DNA from: Draconibacterium orientale
GTDB taxonomy: Bacteria; Bacteroidota; Bacteroidia; Bacteroidales; Prolixibacteraceae
NCBI RefSeq assembly: GCF_000626635.1
Contig: NZ_CP007451.1
Span: 4,198,501-4,262,500, forward strand
Length of the DNA stretch: 64,000 nucleotides
Direction: 5' to 3'
Positions 37,429 through 45,536 of the stretch are shown here, piece after piece. The stretch's first letter is position 1. Each line of letters begins with the position of its first letter. The notes under the pieces were generated by a model, which had not been told where the DNA came from, ran no database searches, and was given only the letters and a program-made list of their open reading frames with translations. A program made the translations under genes and the position numbers.

Positions 37429-37449
37429 GTGGAGCTGGCGGGAGTCGAA
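37429..37449 (-). other. tmRNA/tRNA 3'-end fragment, candidate att site
   Basis: On the minus strand the stretch reads TTCGACTCCCGCCAGCTCCAC, i.e. a T-loop, the 3' half of a T-stem, an acceptor strand and the discriminator. It closely matches the 3' end of tmRNA (ssrA). No T-stem 5' half or rest of the RNA adjoins it. Such 21-bp duplicates are left where integrative elements insert at the 3' end of ssrA or a tRNA. It lies at the edge of a region carrying Fic and mobilisation genes. The partner att site and the integrase are not in the window. Confidence 0.5.
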
Positions 37450-37555
37450 TAATATGGGTATTGGACACTAAATCAGTTATTTATGGAAGGGCGAATTTGA
37501 GTGTTAACCGAATTGTTCACCAGCGTTGTTTTTACATTTATTTTGGTACTAATTA

Positions 37556-39121
37556 TTACGTTTTGAATATTTCATTATACCTCATTTCAATTTGATGAAC
37601 TTCGGTTTCTGATAAAGCTTCAAACTCTTTTTCTCTTGCGCGTTTAGAAAGTTCTCCATTGTTCTGTTCTAAAAATCGAACCAATAATGCTACCATTTTA
37701 TCCGGCATTTCAAATTCATCATCTACAAAACGTTTGAACTCATCGTAATGTCCTAGATAGGATACCTCCGAAGGTATAATATTTTCAATGGTATCGATTA
37801 CACAATCGTAAAGAAATTCCGCTTGAGGAGTTATATCGAAGTAACGGTAATAGTCAATAGTATCATTTAATACCTCAATATTATGGTCTTCAGTTTCTCT
37901 CCATTCGATATAATCTAAAAGAGGATGAGAATATTTCTCCAGTATTATTCGGTAATCATCAATATGGTCCAGTATTGAAGCTGAAACCGGAAATATTATA
38001 CCTTGTTGTGAGAAATTCTTCTTAGCCAGGGTATGATGAATTAAGTACCGGTGAATCCTGCCATTCCCGTCTTCAAATGGATGAATAAAAACAAAGCCAA
38101 AAGCTATCATCGAAGCAGCTAGAACTGCATCAAATTCATCTTCTGTTAATAGTTTGTTTGTAGTAATCAGACCAGCCATTAAGGTTTCAATATCTTGCCA
38201 TCTTGCTGAAATATGCTCTGGTATAGGCTCTCCTGTGGTTCTATCATGTTCACCAACAAAACCTCCCTTTTTTCGAAAACCCATTTCAACGAAGCGGTCG
38301 TTTTCAATAACGATTTGTTGTAGTCTGGCCAGTTCTTCAAAACTTAAATCTTTACTGCCTGCTTGCCCTATGGCTTGTCCCCAGCGGGCAGCACGTTTCG
38401 CCTTCGGACTTTCTCCTTCAATTGTAAATGATGCTTTGGAATCTTTCAGTAATAGAAATGAAGAAGCTCTTTGTAAGATATCTTTATGTATATCGTTTAA
38501 ATATAGCCTGTTTTTTTCAGAAAATTGGGTTTGGATATAATTTTCAAGTTTTGGTGTTTTTCTGACTAGTGGGCAAAACTCCGGAGTTCCGGGTAGATTG
38601 TTAATTACTAAGTGTCGGGTAGATTTTTCACCCAATACAGCAAATTGAAGTTTTTCATCAACCAAAGGAACATAACTTTTCCGGGTAAGGTCTTCTTTCC
38701 CCTCTAACTGCTTCCCTGTAATCCATTCGATTAAAAACCATATTCTCCTGCTGTATTGACCGGTTGGTTCAATATTAACCAGGTTTTTTAATTGTTCTGC
38801 TGAATAATGCTGAGTAATCTTTCTATATACCAGGAGGTTGATACCTTCATATTTCAGTGCAAAAACCAATTGTTTGTACAAGGATTCAATTTCTGTCATT
38901 TCAGAATTATCCTCAGGTAGATATGATTTGGGAAGTACTCTCCAATTATCGGTTTCGTAGTTTTTATTCTGGTTACATACCAAAGTAATTTGATAGGGAA
39001 TTGGAATTGGTAGTCTTAATTTTTCGATGATTGCAGCGTAGCCAACTATATAGCCTTTTTCAGGACACTGTTTCCCATGAAAAATAGGTGCGATCTGAGA
39101 AAAATGGGTGCTATTATTCAT
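37556..39121 (-). CDS. Fic family protein (predicted AMPylase)
   Basis: A 521-residue Fic-domain protein. The complete catalytic motif HPFEDGNGRIHR is at residues 347-358, with the active His and both ATP-phosphate-binding positions. An upstream SFTIEGE (231-237) fits the inhibitory helix motif (S/T)xxxE(G/N), making it a self-inhibited (class II) Fic enzyme. The N-terminal 200 residues are a less-characterised domain, and the last 90 residues resemble a winged-helix tail. Fic proteins transfer AMP or other nucleotides to target proteins. It sits alone on the minus strand inside the mobile region and is probably cargo. The target is unknown. Confidence 0.88.
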   Translation of the reverse strand: MNNSTHFSQIAPIFHGKQCPEKGYIVGYAAIIEKLRLPIPIPYQITLVCNQNKNYETDNWRVLPKSYLPEDNSEMTEIESLYKQLVFALKYEGINLLVYRKITQHYSAEQLKNLVNIEPTGQYSRRIWFLIEWITGKQLEGKEDLTRKSYVPLVDEKLQFAVLGEKSTRHLVINNLPGTPEFCPLVRKTPKLENYIQTQFSEKNRLYLNDIHKDILQRASSFLLLKDSKASFTIEGESPKAKRAARWGQAIGQAGSKDLSFEELARLQQIVIENDRFVEMGFRKKGGFVGEHDRTTGEPIPEHISARWQDIETLMAGLITTNKLLTEDEFDAVLAASMIAFGFVFIHPFEDGNGRIHRYLIHHTLAKKNFSQQGIIFPVSASILDHIDDYRIILEKYSHPLLDYIEWRETEDHNIEVLNDTIDYYRYFDITPQAEFLYDCVIDTIENIIPSEVSYLGHYDEFKRFVDDEFEMPDKMVALLVRFLEQNNGELSKRAREKEFEALSETEVHQIEMRYNEIFKT

Positions 39122-39257
39122 TTTTGTATAATTTCAAGTGCAATATATAAATAAAATAAGTGCAATGCAATAATTATGGGTGTAAATAATGGTGTTTGGA
39201 TAAAAATAGGTGCTAATTTTGATTGGGTGTGCTTATCCAACTCTATTAAAATAAAGT

Positions 39258-39283
39258 TACCTGTATCAGATCTGATACAGGTA
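39258..39283. promoter_or_regulatory. 26-bp perfect palindrome
   Basis: A perfect, spacer-free palindrome of 26 bp, with left half TACCTGTATCAGA and right half its exact reverse complement (AGATCT at the centre). It lies in the gap between the Fic gene and the element's backbone. The half-site end ACAGGT recurs nearby at 39564-39569, 39582-39587 and 39707-39712. It could be a recombination, replication or repressor site; nothing in the sequence decides. Confidence 0.55.
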
Positions 39284-39906
39284 GTGCGACAGGAAGAGGG
39301 ACAGCTACTGATACCGGAAGTAATACTGGAAAAATTGTAGTAAATGAATTAGCATTACAAATTATCTGTTTCTTCCCGTGCCGCAGCCATTTCCACTGAC
39401 CGGCTCCAACGCTCCCTGATCCCGTTCGCTTACTCACGGAGAACGGTCGCTTTTTCCGCCGTTACAGTGAAAAACGCCTTCAGGCACCACACGTAAAAGA
39501 GCCATCCTTTCGTTTCACTGCAGTCTTGCACTTTTCTTTAGCCCGCCCACAAATAACGATTTTACAGGTTTTAAAGCTTTTACAGGTGGAAAAACAAAAA
39601 AGAAACCCAAGATAGCCGGCCTCCCCACAAAGCCCACGCTTGGAAAAATGCAAGATCAAGGTGAATGCCCCGGATTAGTAATATTGCAGGTAAGTCTAAT
39701 TTGTTTACAGGTATCCGTGGCAATCCTGCATTTTATCCACGGCCGTCAACACTCCGGCTTTCTTTTCTTTTTTTTCCTTTTTTCGTTTCTTTTGAGGAAT
39801 GTTTTATTTGTTCAAATAAAATCAATTCAGATTCTTTATTTCCCAAAATATTTATAGGATTGAATAACAACACTCAAAAAGCAGACACTTTTTATTACAA
39901 TCAATT

Positions 39907-39914
39907 TACATTTG
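39907..39914 (+). promoter_or_regulatory. -7 promoter element upstream of mobile-element gene
   Basis: TACATTTG matches the Bacteroidetes -7 consensus TAnnTTTG and is followed at once by a near-match TACCTTGC (39916-39923). It lies about 100 bp before the gene at 40017, which has no other candidate. Confidence 0.4.
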
Positions 39915-40016
39915 TTACCTTGCAATAGTAAGAAACACATATCATTAATTAGATTCAATAAAAACCACGGAATTACAGAAGTTTTAGTTCCATTTATAGT
40001 CAGCTGATAAAAAGAG

Positions 40017-40694
40017 ATGCACTCCAAATATTTTGAAAATATCGTAATTTATTTATCCGTTTTACTGGGGTGTCTCATATTGGGCATTCTTGCAAGAATG
40101 TTTGCCATAAGTGTTGGAGCAGATGAGTTTACTGCGAACATTGTTTTTGTCGCCGTTACTTTGTTAGGAATCCTGGTTTATGGTTTGCTTTCAATTTTCA
40201 TAAAAGACCTGTTCACTCTTATTAAGCAATGGTTTTTCCCAAAGGAGAAACTAGTAAAAGAGCCTATCGAAAAATCTAATGATTCGGCCAGGATCGATAA
40301 GATCAGGACCGAGCAAAAACAGCTGGTCGCAGATCAGGAAAATAATAAGAAAGCAATCACACTTAAATACACACAAACCGCTTTTGCACCCTATACCTCC
40401 GATAAAGATTTAGTCCTACTTTCCCGAAATATAACATCTTATGCCGAGAAGAAGCCGATCAGTGAAATTCAATCGGTAGAAGTCAAAAAATTAACCAGCC
40501 TTGACCTGTATCATTTCGGCTGGAATATCTGGAACCATTTCAGGATTGGCAATCAGCTGCAAATGGCAGCCTTTCTTAAAAAAGTCTTTCCTTCAATTCT
40601 TGATGGGGTGGAAACAGAAACTATCAAACGGCATTTAAAAGATGACGAGCAGAGAGGTATTATTCAAATCAGGAAAGATCTTTCCGAAGAATAA
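40017..40694 (+). CDS. Two-helix membrane protein of mobile element, unknown
   Basis: A 225-residue protein that I do not assign to a functional family. Two hydrophobic helices (about residues 9-30 and 40-65) are followed by a charged linker, a coiled-coil-prone stretch (DKIRTEQKQLVADQENNKKAI) and a soluble C-terminal domain with alternating aromatic and basic residues (LYHFGWNIWNHFRIGNQLQMAAFLKKVFP). Proteins of this shape occur next to excisionase-like and mobilisation genes in Bacteroidota elements, and here it opens the plus-strand backbone of the element. A role in membrane attachment, maintenance or transfer is only inferred. Confidence 0.6.
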   Translation: MHSKYFENIVIYLSVLLGCLILGILARMFAISVGADEFTANIVFVAVTLLGILVYGLLSIFIKDLFTLIKQWFFPKEKLVKEPIEKSNDSARIDKIRTEQKQLVADQENNKKAITLKYTQTAFAPYTSDKDLVLLSRNITSYAEKKPISEIQSVEVKKLTSLDLYHFGWNIWNHFRIGNQLQMAAFLKKVFPSILDGVETETIKRHLKDDEQRGIIQIRKDLSEE

Positions 40695-40805
40695 GCACAA
40701 ATAAGAATCATCATCCCCTGTGTTTTTGAAGTGTTTCTTCTGTGTTTTTACGACACAGGAAAAACACTGGCTTTATTTGCTCCATAACGATTAAAAAACA
40801 TAGTT

Positions 40806-41156
40806 ATGGATGTCAATGAAATTTCTTTTGAAAATTTACCAAAAGCAGTAGCCCACCTGGTTACCGAAGTGGCGGAATTAAAAGTGCTGGTTGAAAAAGG
40901 TCAGACACCGGTCGAAAATAAAAAACGTATTCCGATCGGGATTGACCAGGCATGTAAGATCATCAAAAAAGCCAAACCAACCGTTTACACGCTTGTGCGC
41001 AAACGTATGCTTCCCTGTTACAAAAACGGAAAACAACTCTACTTTTTCGAAGACGAATTACTCGAATGGATCACCAGTGGCAAAAAGAAAACACTGCAGG
41101 AGATTGAAAACGAAGCAAAAGCCGGATTCAGAAAGCGTTCGCAAGTGAAAGGATAA
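40806..41156 (+). CDS. Helix-turn-helix (excisionase-like) DNA-binding protein
   Basis: A 116-residue protein whose C-terminal half is a MerR/excisionase-type HTH: IPIGIDQACKIIKKAKPTVYTLVRKRMLPCYKNGKQLYFFEDELLEWI. The N-terminal 40 residues form an acidic helix. These HTH_17 proteins are common in Bacteroidota mobile elements, where they act as excision factors or regulators of replication and mobilisation genes. It starts 111 bp after the membrane protein gene and precedes a broken gene. Confidence 0.82.
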   Translation: MDVNEISFENLPKAVAHLVTEVAELKVLVEKGQTPVENKKRIPIGIDQACKIIKKAKPTVYTLVRKRMLPCYKNGKQLYFFEDELLEWITSGKKKTLQEIENEAKAGFRKRSQVKG

Positions 41157-41161
41157 TGAAT

Positions 41162-41559
41162 ATGTTTGAGTTGATTAACAACTTCTGGTGACTGGATGAA
41201 CAGCTAAATTTTACCGGAAATGAAACCCGGTTGTATTTTTTTTGCTTCATGTGGCCAACCGTTCACGATGGCCGGAATGGATCGAATATGCCGACAAACG
41301 ACTGGCAGCCAATGCCAATATTTCTTTGCAGGTACTGAAATCGTCCCGGGGACAGTTAAAGGAAGCGGGATTGCTAGATTATGTTCCCGGGGGTGGATTT
41401 AGGATTAAAACTAAGTATCAGATTCTGACACCTAGGTCTACACTTAGGTCTGACCTTAGACTCTCACCCTATTATATAAAGACTAAAGACAATAATACAA
41501 AGACAAAGACGAATGGAAAAGGGAAAGGATTTGTCCACACAGGAAGTGATTTCGACTAA
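41162..41559 (+). pseudogene. Broken helix-turn-helix/replication-type protein gene
   Basis: The frame from ATG 41162 reads MFELINNFW, a TGA stop at 41189-41191, then LDEQLNFTGNETRLYFF up to a run of eight T residues (41236-41243). There the coding continues in another frame as LLHVANRSRWPEWIEYADKR and AGLLDYVPGGGFRIKTKYQILTPR to a stop at 41557-41559. Joined, this is a conserved winged-helix protein of Bacteroidota mobile elements, thought to take part in replication. One nonsense codon plus one single-base deletion make it a pseudogene unless both are sequencing errors. Its end overlaps the next gene by 47 bp. Confidence 0.72.
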
Positions 41560-42238
41560 GCAGAAATTTTGTGATGTATTGCTCAACGATGCCCAAAATA
41601 TAATTGCCGGTGAAAAAGAAAAAATGCGCCGCCGCCGATTAATTTTTCCTTTTGAATATGCTGAATTTCAAAATCTGATAAAAGCATTCGGGAACACGTG
41701 CCTGGCTCAACGAAATCAGGACCGGAATTTTGTTATCGATAAATTCAACGAGCCGGTGATAAAACAACTTTACTTGTACGTTACCGGTAATTCTTCTTTC
41801 ACCGGAGATCTCGCAAAGGGATTGTTATTGCAGGGAAAATACGGATGTGGCAAAACAGTTTTGCTCGAAACCTATTCCATGCTTCACAACCATATCGTCA
41901 GAAAATTGAGTTTGAATTATCCGGTGCTTCGGTTTGTCAAATCCGTTCAACTCCAGGAGCAGATTAAAGAGCAGTCCATGGAAATGTTTGTCAAAAGGCC
42001 TTTGATCATTGATGAATTCGGAAGGGAATCTAAAACGGTCATGGATTACGGAAATATCAGCCGTCCAATTTCTGAATTATTAAGCCTCAGAAGTGATGTC
42101 GGGACGATCACCCATGCCACTTCAAATTTTACATTCAAGACCCTTTCTTCCGATGAATTCTACGGAGGAATGATTGGCGACCGGCTAAAAACCATGTTCA
42201 ATTTTATCACGCTGCAGGGAGAAAGCAGAAGAAAATGA
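41513..42238 (+). CDS. AAA ATPase, DnaC/IstB-like, of mobile element
   Basis: A 241-residue P-loop ATPase. Walker A is GKYGCGKT (residues 108-115), Walker B LIIDEFG (164-170), and a sensor-like THATSNF follows. The arrangement and size resemble helicase-loader/IstB-type ATPases encoded in small Bacteroidota mobilisable elements. It probably loads a host helicase during element replication or transfer; this is inference. The start overlaps the end of the broken upstream gene, an arrangement that suggests translational coupling in the intact ancestor. Confidence 0.82.
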   Translation: MEKGKDLSTQEVISTKQKFCDVLLNDAQNIIAGEKEKMRRRRLIFPFEYAEFQNLIKAFGNTCLAQRNQDRNFVIDKFNEPVIKQLYLYVTGNSSFTGDLAKGLLLQGKYGCGKTVLLETYSMLHNHIVRKLSLNYPVLRFVKSVQLQEQIKEQSMEMFVKRPLIIDEFGRESKTVMDYGNISRPISELLSLRSDVGTITHATSNFTFKTLSSDEFYGGMIGDRLKTMFNFITLQGESRRK

Positions 42239-42325
42239 TTCAATAAAAATTGACTTTTAAGGTAGGCAGTTTGGAAGTTCTCCGACCAAAGAAGACCTCT
42301 AAAAATCACTAAGAAATAACTACGG

Positions 42326-42429
42326 GGGGAGGGGACTGCAAGATGTGTTTTTATTACCATAAAAACCTTCGGTATCTTGTCTGGCAGGAGCCCCTGGTTT
42401 TGACCACACCAACATGCAGTCCCCTCCCC
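42326..42429. other. Candidate origin of transfer (oriT)
   Basis: GGGGAGGGGACTGCA (42326-42340) is repeated exactly in inverted orientation as TGCAGTCCCCTCCCC (42415-42429), with 74 bp between. The interval contains a GC-rich CTGGCAGGAGCCCCTGG stretch. It lies just upstream of mobC and the relaxase gene, the usual site of oriT in mobilisable elements of this phylum. The nick site cannot be named from sequence. Confidence 0.5.
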
Positions 42430-42452
42430 AAAAAAGCAAAACAAAAGTAAAT

Positions 42453-42821
42453 ATGCGACCAAAATTACCGGAGCACGAAAAACGAACCGAGATTATCCGG
42501 CTGCTTCTCACGAAAGAGGAAAAGCAGCGACTGGATAGTTTGGTGCGTACCGGGAAGTTTGGCTGCCGGAGTGATTATATACGCTTTGCCATATTTCGGA
42601 GATCAGTGAAGAAAGAAGTTCGCTTAGATTCGGAGACAAAAGAACGGTTGACTAATTTGGACTATGAATTGAATAGGATTGGTGTGAACCTGAACCAACT
42701 CTCAAAGAAGATGAATTCCTTTTCAGCATACAATGTTGGAGATAATGACCGGCAACTACTCAAACAGGCTTTTCAGATGATGATGCAATGCCTGGCTTTT
42801 TTACAAAAACACCTGCGCTAA
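42453..42821 (+). CDS. MobC-like relaxosome accessory protein
   Basis: A DNA-binding protein of 122 residues from the preferred start (an ATG at 42414 would give 135 but begins inside the inverted repeat of the candidate oriT). The N-terminal half has a ribbon-helix-helix-like pattern (RTEIIRLLLTKEEKQRLDSLVRTGKFGCRSDYIRFAIF). The second half has the helical LNRIGVNLNQLSKKMN signature typical of bacterial mobilisation (MobC) proteins. It would bind oriT and help the relaxase, whose gene starts 10 bp downstream. Confidence 0.87.
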   Translation: MRPKLPEHEKRTEIIRLLLTKEEKQRLDSLVRTGKFGCRSDYIRFAIFRRSVKKEVRLDSETKERLTNLDYELNRIGVNLNQLSKKMNSFSAYNVGDNDRQLLKQAFQMMMQCLAFLQKHLR

Positions 42822-42831
42822 ATTTTTTACT

Positions 42832-43734
42832 ATGGTAATTGTAATCCATCAATCCGGCAATACGCAGAATGCTTTATTTTACAACGAAAAGAAGGTAGAA
42901 CAGAAAAAGGCACATTTCTATAAAAGTGGGAATACGCCAACCATAAATCCTTTTGCCGGAACAAAACACGACCGGCTGAATACCCTGAAAGAGATTGAGG
43001 AAAGGAATACCCGGGTGAAAAAGAAAGGTTTGCATATTTCTGTAGATCCAACGGTAACGGATTTGGTGAAACTGGGAGATAAGGGAATCCGTACCGAAAT
43101 CGGAAACTTTATGGAACACATGGGTTATGGAAATCAGCCTTACTTTGTGTATAAGCATTCAGACCTTGACCGGACACACTTTCATATAGTTTCTACACGA
43201 ATTGATTGCGAAACAGGGAAGAAGATCAAAGACAATTATGAGAAGGCGAAAACGCAACGTTTTATCAAATCCCTGGAGCAAAAGTATGATCTCTCCAAAG
43301 AACAAAACCAGGTACAATCGAATTTAAGATTTTCTGCAGTTAGTAGAAACCTGAAACAAAACCTGGAAAGTTTGTTTTACCAGTTAAATCAAATGGAATC
43401 CATAACCACCAAGCAGCTTTACGATAAATCGCTTGAGCTTTTTAATGTGGAGGTTAGGAGATCAGGAAGGGGGCACGTTGTTTTTGTCACGGATGGAGAC
43501 GGGAATTCGATTCGGTACCCGATTAGGCTTTCCAAGTTTCAGGAACGGCCTCGATTTTATTTATCGGCAAAGGCTGAGCAGGAACTACAAATGCAGCCAC
43601 AGGTGATTGATCAATTTCAGTTGGCGCAATGGGCGAGAGATATGAATCGGTTGGTGGAGAAAAGTAAAGGGCGTAAAAAGGACCCACATATGAAACATAA
43701 GGTTAAGAATAGAGATAGGGGTATGAGCCGTTAA
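42832..43734 (+). CDS. Relaxase/mobilisation nuclease (MobA/VirD2-type)
   Basis: A 300-residue relaxase. The metal-binding histidine motif is visible as YKHSDLDRTHFHIVSTRID (His 109, 116 and 118). An N-terminal tyrosine (FYNEKK region, Tyr 17) is the probable nicking residue, as in the Bacteroides Mbp/VirD2 group. The C-terminal third is basic. It nicks oriT and pilots single-stranded DNA through a conjugation channel supplied by another element, since no transfer genes are present. It forms an operon with mobC and marks the element as mobilisable rather than self-transmissible. Confidence 0.9.
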   Translation: MVIVIHQSGNTQNALFYNEKKVEQKKAHFYKSGNTPTINPFAGTKHDRLNTLKEIEERNTRVKKKGLHISVDPTVTDLVKLGDKGIRTEIGNFMEHMGYGNQPYFVYKHSDLDRTHFHIVSTRIDCETGKKIKDNYEKAKTQRFIKSLEQKYDLSKEQNQVQSNLRFSAVSRNLKQNLESLFYQLNQMESITTKQLYDKSLELFNVEVRRSGRGHVVFVTDGDGNSIRYPIRLSKFQERPRFYLSAKAEQELQMQPQVIDQFQLAQWARDMNRLVEKSKGRKKDPHMKHKVKNRDRGMSR

Positions 43735-43809
43735 TATTTTAAGTTTATGTGATTTTTTTATATCTGGGCTAACAGCTAATATTCCTGAAAATAGATCTTG
43801 ACTAACTTA

Positions 43810-44145
43810 TCAACCAACAATCTCATCAAAATGCTCCAAAGCCCAGTTTACCATCATATCAACAGCAGGCATAAATTCTTTTCCGGTTTTGGTAAGCGAA
43901 TACTCAACACGTGGAGGAATCTCTGCATACATTTTCCTGTTGATTAATTTATCCTCTTCCAGCCTTTTCAGTGTACTCGAAAGCATTTTTTGCGAAATAT
44001 CCGGAATGGCTGCATTTAACTCCTTGTAGCGCATAATACCGTTCTGATTCAGCGTGCCTAAAATTAAAAGCGACCATTTATCGCTCATCCGGTTTATAAT
44101 ATTTCGGATGGGACAGGTGGGGTAAAGCGGATCTAATGTGTGCAT
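43810..44145 (-). CDS. HxlR-family transcriptional regulator
   Basis: A 111-residue winged-helix regulator with the family pattern CPIRNIINRMSDKWSLLILGTL...MRYKELNAAIPDISQKMLSSTLKRLEEDKLI and PPRVEYSLTKTGKEFMP. The N-terminal Cys that often senses aldehydes, quinones or oxidants in this family is present (TCPIR, Cys near 11). It is divergent from a cupin gene with 232 bp between and is likely to control it. Confidence 0.9.
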   Translation of the reverse strand: MHTLDPLYPTCPIRNIINRMSDKWSLLILGTLNQNGIMRYKELNAAIPDISQKMLSSTLKRLEEDKLINRKMYAEIPPRVEYSLTKTGKEFMPAVDMMVNWALEHFDEIVG

Positions 44146-44296
44146 AATTACTGTTTTTAATTCATCACAAAACTAATCAATAATCTCTTTTAGAGAGTAA
44201 GGAAACCATGATAATGTTACCATTTGCAAGAAGATTAACTTTTCTGAAAATATTTTCAGGTTTTAAATGTCTGGTAATCTGTAATTCTAACCTCCC

Positions 44297-44331
44297 GGTT
44301 AGGTAACGAACCTGTTTGCACAGGTGTAACC
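44297..44331. promoter_or_regulatory. Alternating dyad repeats, candidate HxlR operator
   Basis: Within the divergent HxlR-cupin promoter, AGGT (44301-44304), ACCT (44310-44313) and AGGT (44322-44325) alternate to give overlapping inverted repeats, framed by GGTTA (44297-44301) and TAACC (44327-44331). The site lies 47 bp before the cupin start. Assignment to HxlR is positional. Confidence 0.35.
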
Positions 44332-44377
44332 CGATACCGAAATTTGAAGTATTCAAACAATAAAAAATAACGATGTT

Positions 44378-44812
44378 ATGAAAAATCTAATAGTTAAAAA
44401 TGTAGAAACTTTGGAAGGTCAGCTAATCGACCGCGAAGGAAATCAGTTTACTCAAAAAACCATTATTCCCGACGAAGAGACTTCAAAGTGCAGAGCCAAT
44501 TTTGTGGAAGTGGAACCTGGAAATTACGCTTACGGTTACCATTACCACGAAGCCAACGAAGAGGTATTTTACTTTATTAGTGGAACAGGAGTGGTTCGCA
44601 CAATCGATGGCGAAATAGATGTAAAAGCCGGTGATGTAATCGGATTCCCAACCGGCGAAAAAGGAGTACATGTTGTGCTGAATAAATCGGAAAACGAAAA
44701 ACTCGTTTATATCGATTTTGGAACAACCAGTCTTCCGGAAGTGGTTCATCTTCCCGATTTTAATAAAATAATGGTGATTAGTGAAGAAGTAAATGGTATT
44801 TACGATAAGTAG
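44378..44812 (+). CDS. Cupin-domain protein
   Basis: A 144-residue single-cupin protein. The metal-binding motif YHYHEANEEVFYFISGTG (two His and Glu) and the second cupin motif GDVIGFPTGEKGVHVV with a further His are intact. No signal peptide is present, so it is cytoplasmic. Cupins of this type are metal-dependent isomerases, dioxygenases or ligand sensors; the activity is not specified by sequence. It is probably controlled by the divergent HxlR regulator, and is followed by a large hairpin. Confidence 0.85.
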   Translation: MKNLIVKNVETLEGQLIDREGNQFTQKTIIPDEETSKCRANFVEVEPGNYAYGYHYHEANEEVFYFISGTGVVRTIDGEIDVKAGDVIGFPTGEKGVHVVLNKSENEKLVYIDFGTTSLPEVVHLPDFNKIMVISEEVNGIYDK

Positions 44813-44820
44813 TTTTTAAC

Positions 44821-44855
44821 AAGCTTTTCCAAAGTTTCAAACTTTGGAAAAGCTT
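44821..44855. terminator. Long perfect hairpin after cupin gene
   Basis: AAGCTTTTCCAAAGTTT (44821-44837) pairs with its exact complement at 44839-44855 around a single C. It starts 9 bp after the cupin stop. The following sequence has only a weak T-stretch, so it may end transcription or protect the 3' end. Confidence 0.55.
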
Positions 44856-44905
44856 ATTGCCTGAGTTTTGTAAAAGCTGTTTTAAATTCTGATAAACTTA
44901 TAAAT

Positions 44906-45409
44906 ATGAAAAAAGGATGGTTCATTTTCGTCGTATCAATATTAGTGGCTACTGTTCTGAACACACAAAAAGCCGCCGCTTTTGATAAAACTCAAAAGGA
45001 TATTGAGGCTGTAAAGAATGTAATTGAAGCGTACAAAAAATCCATTAACCTGGCCGACACTACACTGGCGGCCACATTTTGGCTGACGACTTCAGAAGCC
45101 AGTTTTATTCACCCCAAAGGGCACGAAAAAGGCTGGGAAGAAATAAAATCAGGTATCTACGGAATGTTTGGAAGCCGTTTTTCCAAACGGGATTTAAAAA
45201 GTTATAATGAAACCATTCAGTTATATGGTGACATGGCAGTTGTTGAATTTTACTGGATTTATGATGCTGTCTTTAATGGAGAGAATCCGGAATCAATGCA
45301 AAGTAAAGGTCGCGAAACACAGGTATTGAAAAAGATTGGAGAAGAATGGAGAATTGTTCATGTACATTATTCCGGCATGCCAAAAAACGGAGAAAGGGAA
45401 GGGTTTTAA
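44906..45409 (+). CDS. Secreted NTF2-like/SnoaL (DUF4440-type) protein
   Basis: A 167-residue protein with a signal peptide (hydrophobic stretch residues 5-25, ending near KAAAF). It is followed by an NTF2-like cone-fold domain: DIEAVKNVIEAYKKSINLADTTLAATFW, HPKGHEKGWEEI, and a C-terminal GEEWRIVHVHYSGMP. The family ranges from ketosteroid-isomerase-like enzymes to ligand-binding proteins. Two related but clearly different NTF2 proteins are encoded further on (49293 and 53944). The function is unknown. Confidence 0.83.
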   Translation: MKKGWFIFVVSILVATVLNTQKAAAFDKTQKDIEAVKNVIEAYKKSINLADTTLAATFWLTTSEASFIHPKGHEKGWEEIKSGIYGMFGSRFSKRDLKSYNETIQLYGDMAVVEFYWIYDAVFNGENPESMQSKGRETQVLKKIGEEWRIVHVHYSGMPKNGEREGF

Positions 45410-45507
45410 TTGACTATTGTAAATAAATAAAAAGAACTGCTATGAAACGAGCATGTAAAAAAATTACACCCATGAGTATAATTAAAATTCATGCGAGTTC
45501 CATGCTA

Positions 45508-45515
45508 TACCTTTG
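45508..45515 (+). promoter_or_regulatory. -7 promoter element of DUF1080-like gene
   Basis: TACCTTTG matches the Bacteroidetes -7 consensus exactly, 21 bp before the ATG at 45537. It overlaps a TTG at 45513 that would otherwise extend the gene, so it supports the ATG as start. Confidence 0.5.
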
Positions 45516-45536
45516 AAAACAAACAAGTTTAATAGT

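Larger units (their letters stand above)
39122..40016. other. Non-coding region of mobile element, possible origin
   Basis: An 895-bp gap without a supportable gene. It holds the 26-bp palindrome, direct repeats TTTTACAGGT (39560-39569 and 39578-39587, 18-bp period) with a third TTTACAGGT at 39704-39712, and a CCGTTC...GAACGG dyad (39422-39427, 39441-39446). The stretch 39370-39550 is more GC-rich than its surroundings. Iteron-like repeats beside a palindrome are compatible with a replication or transfer origin, but no initiator gene is intact here. Confidence 0.4.

Noticed and set aside
39246-39437. 63-residue minus-strand ORF over the palindrome
   Set aside because: Low-complexity V/P/L run created by the palindrome and its neighbours; no start context.
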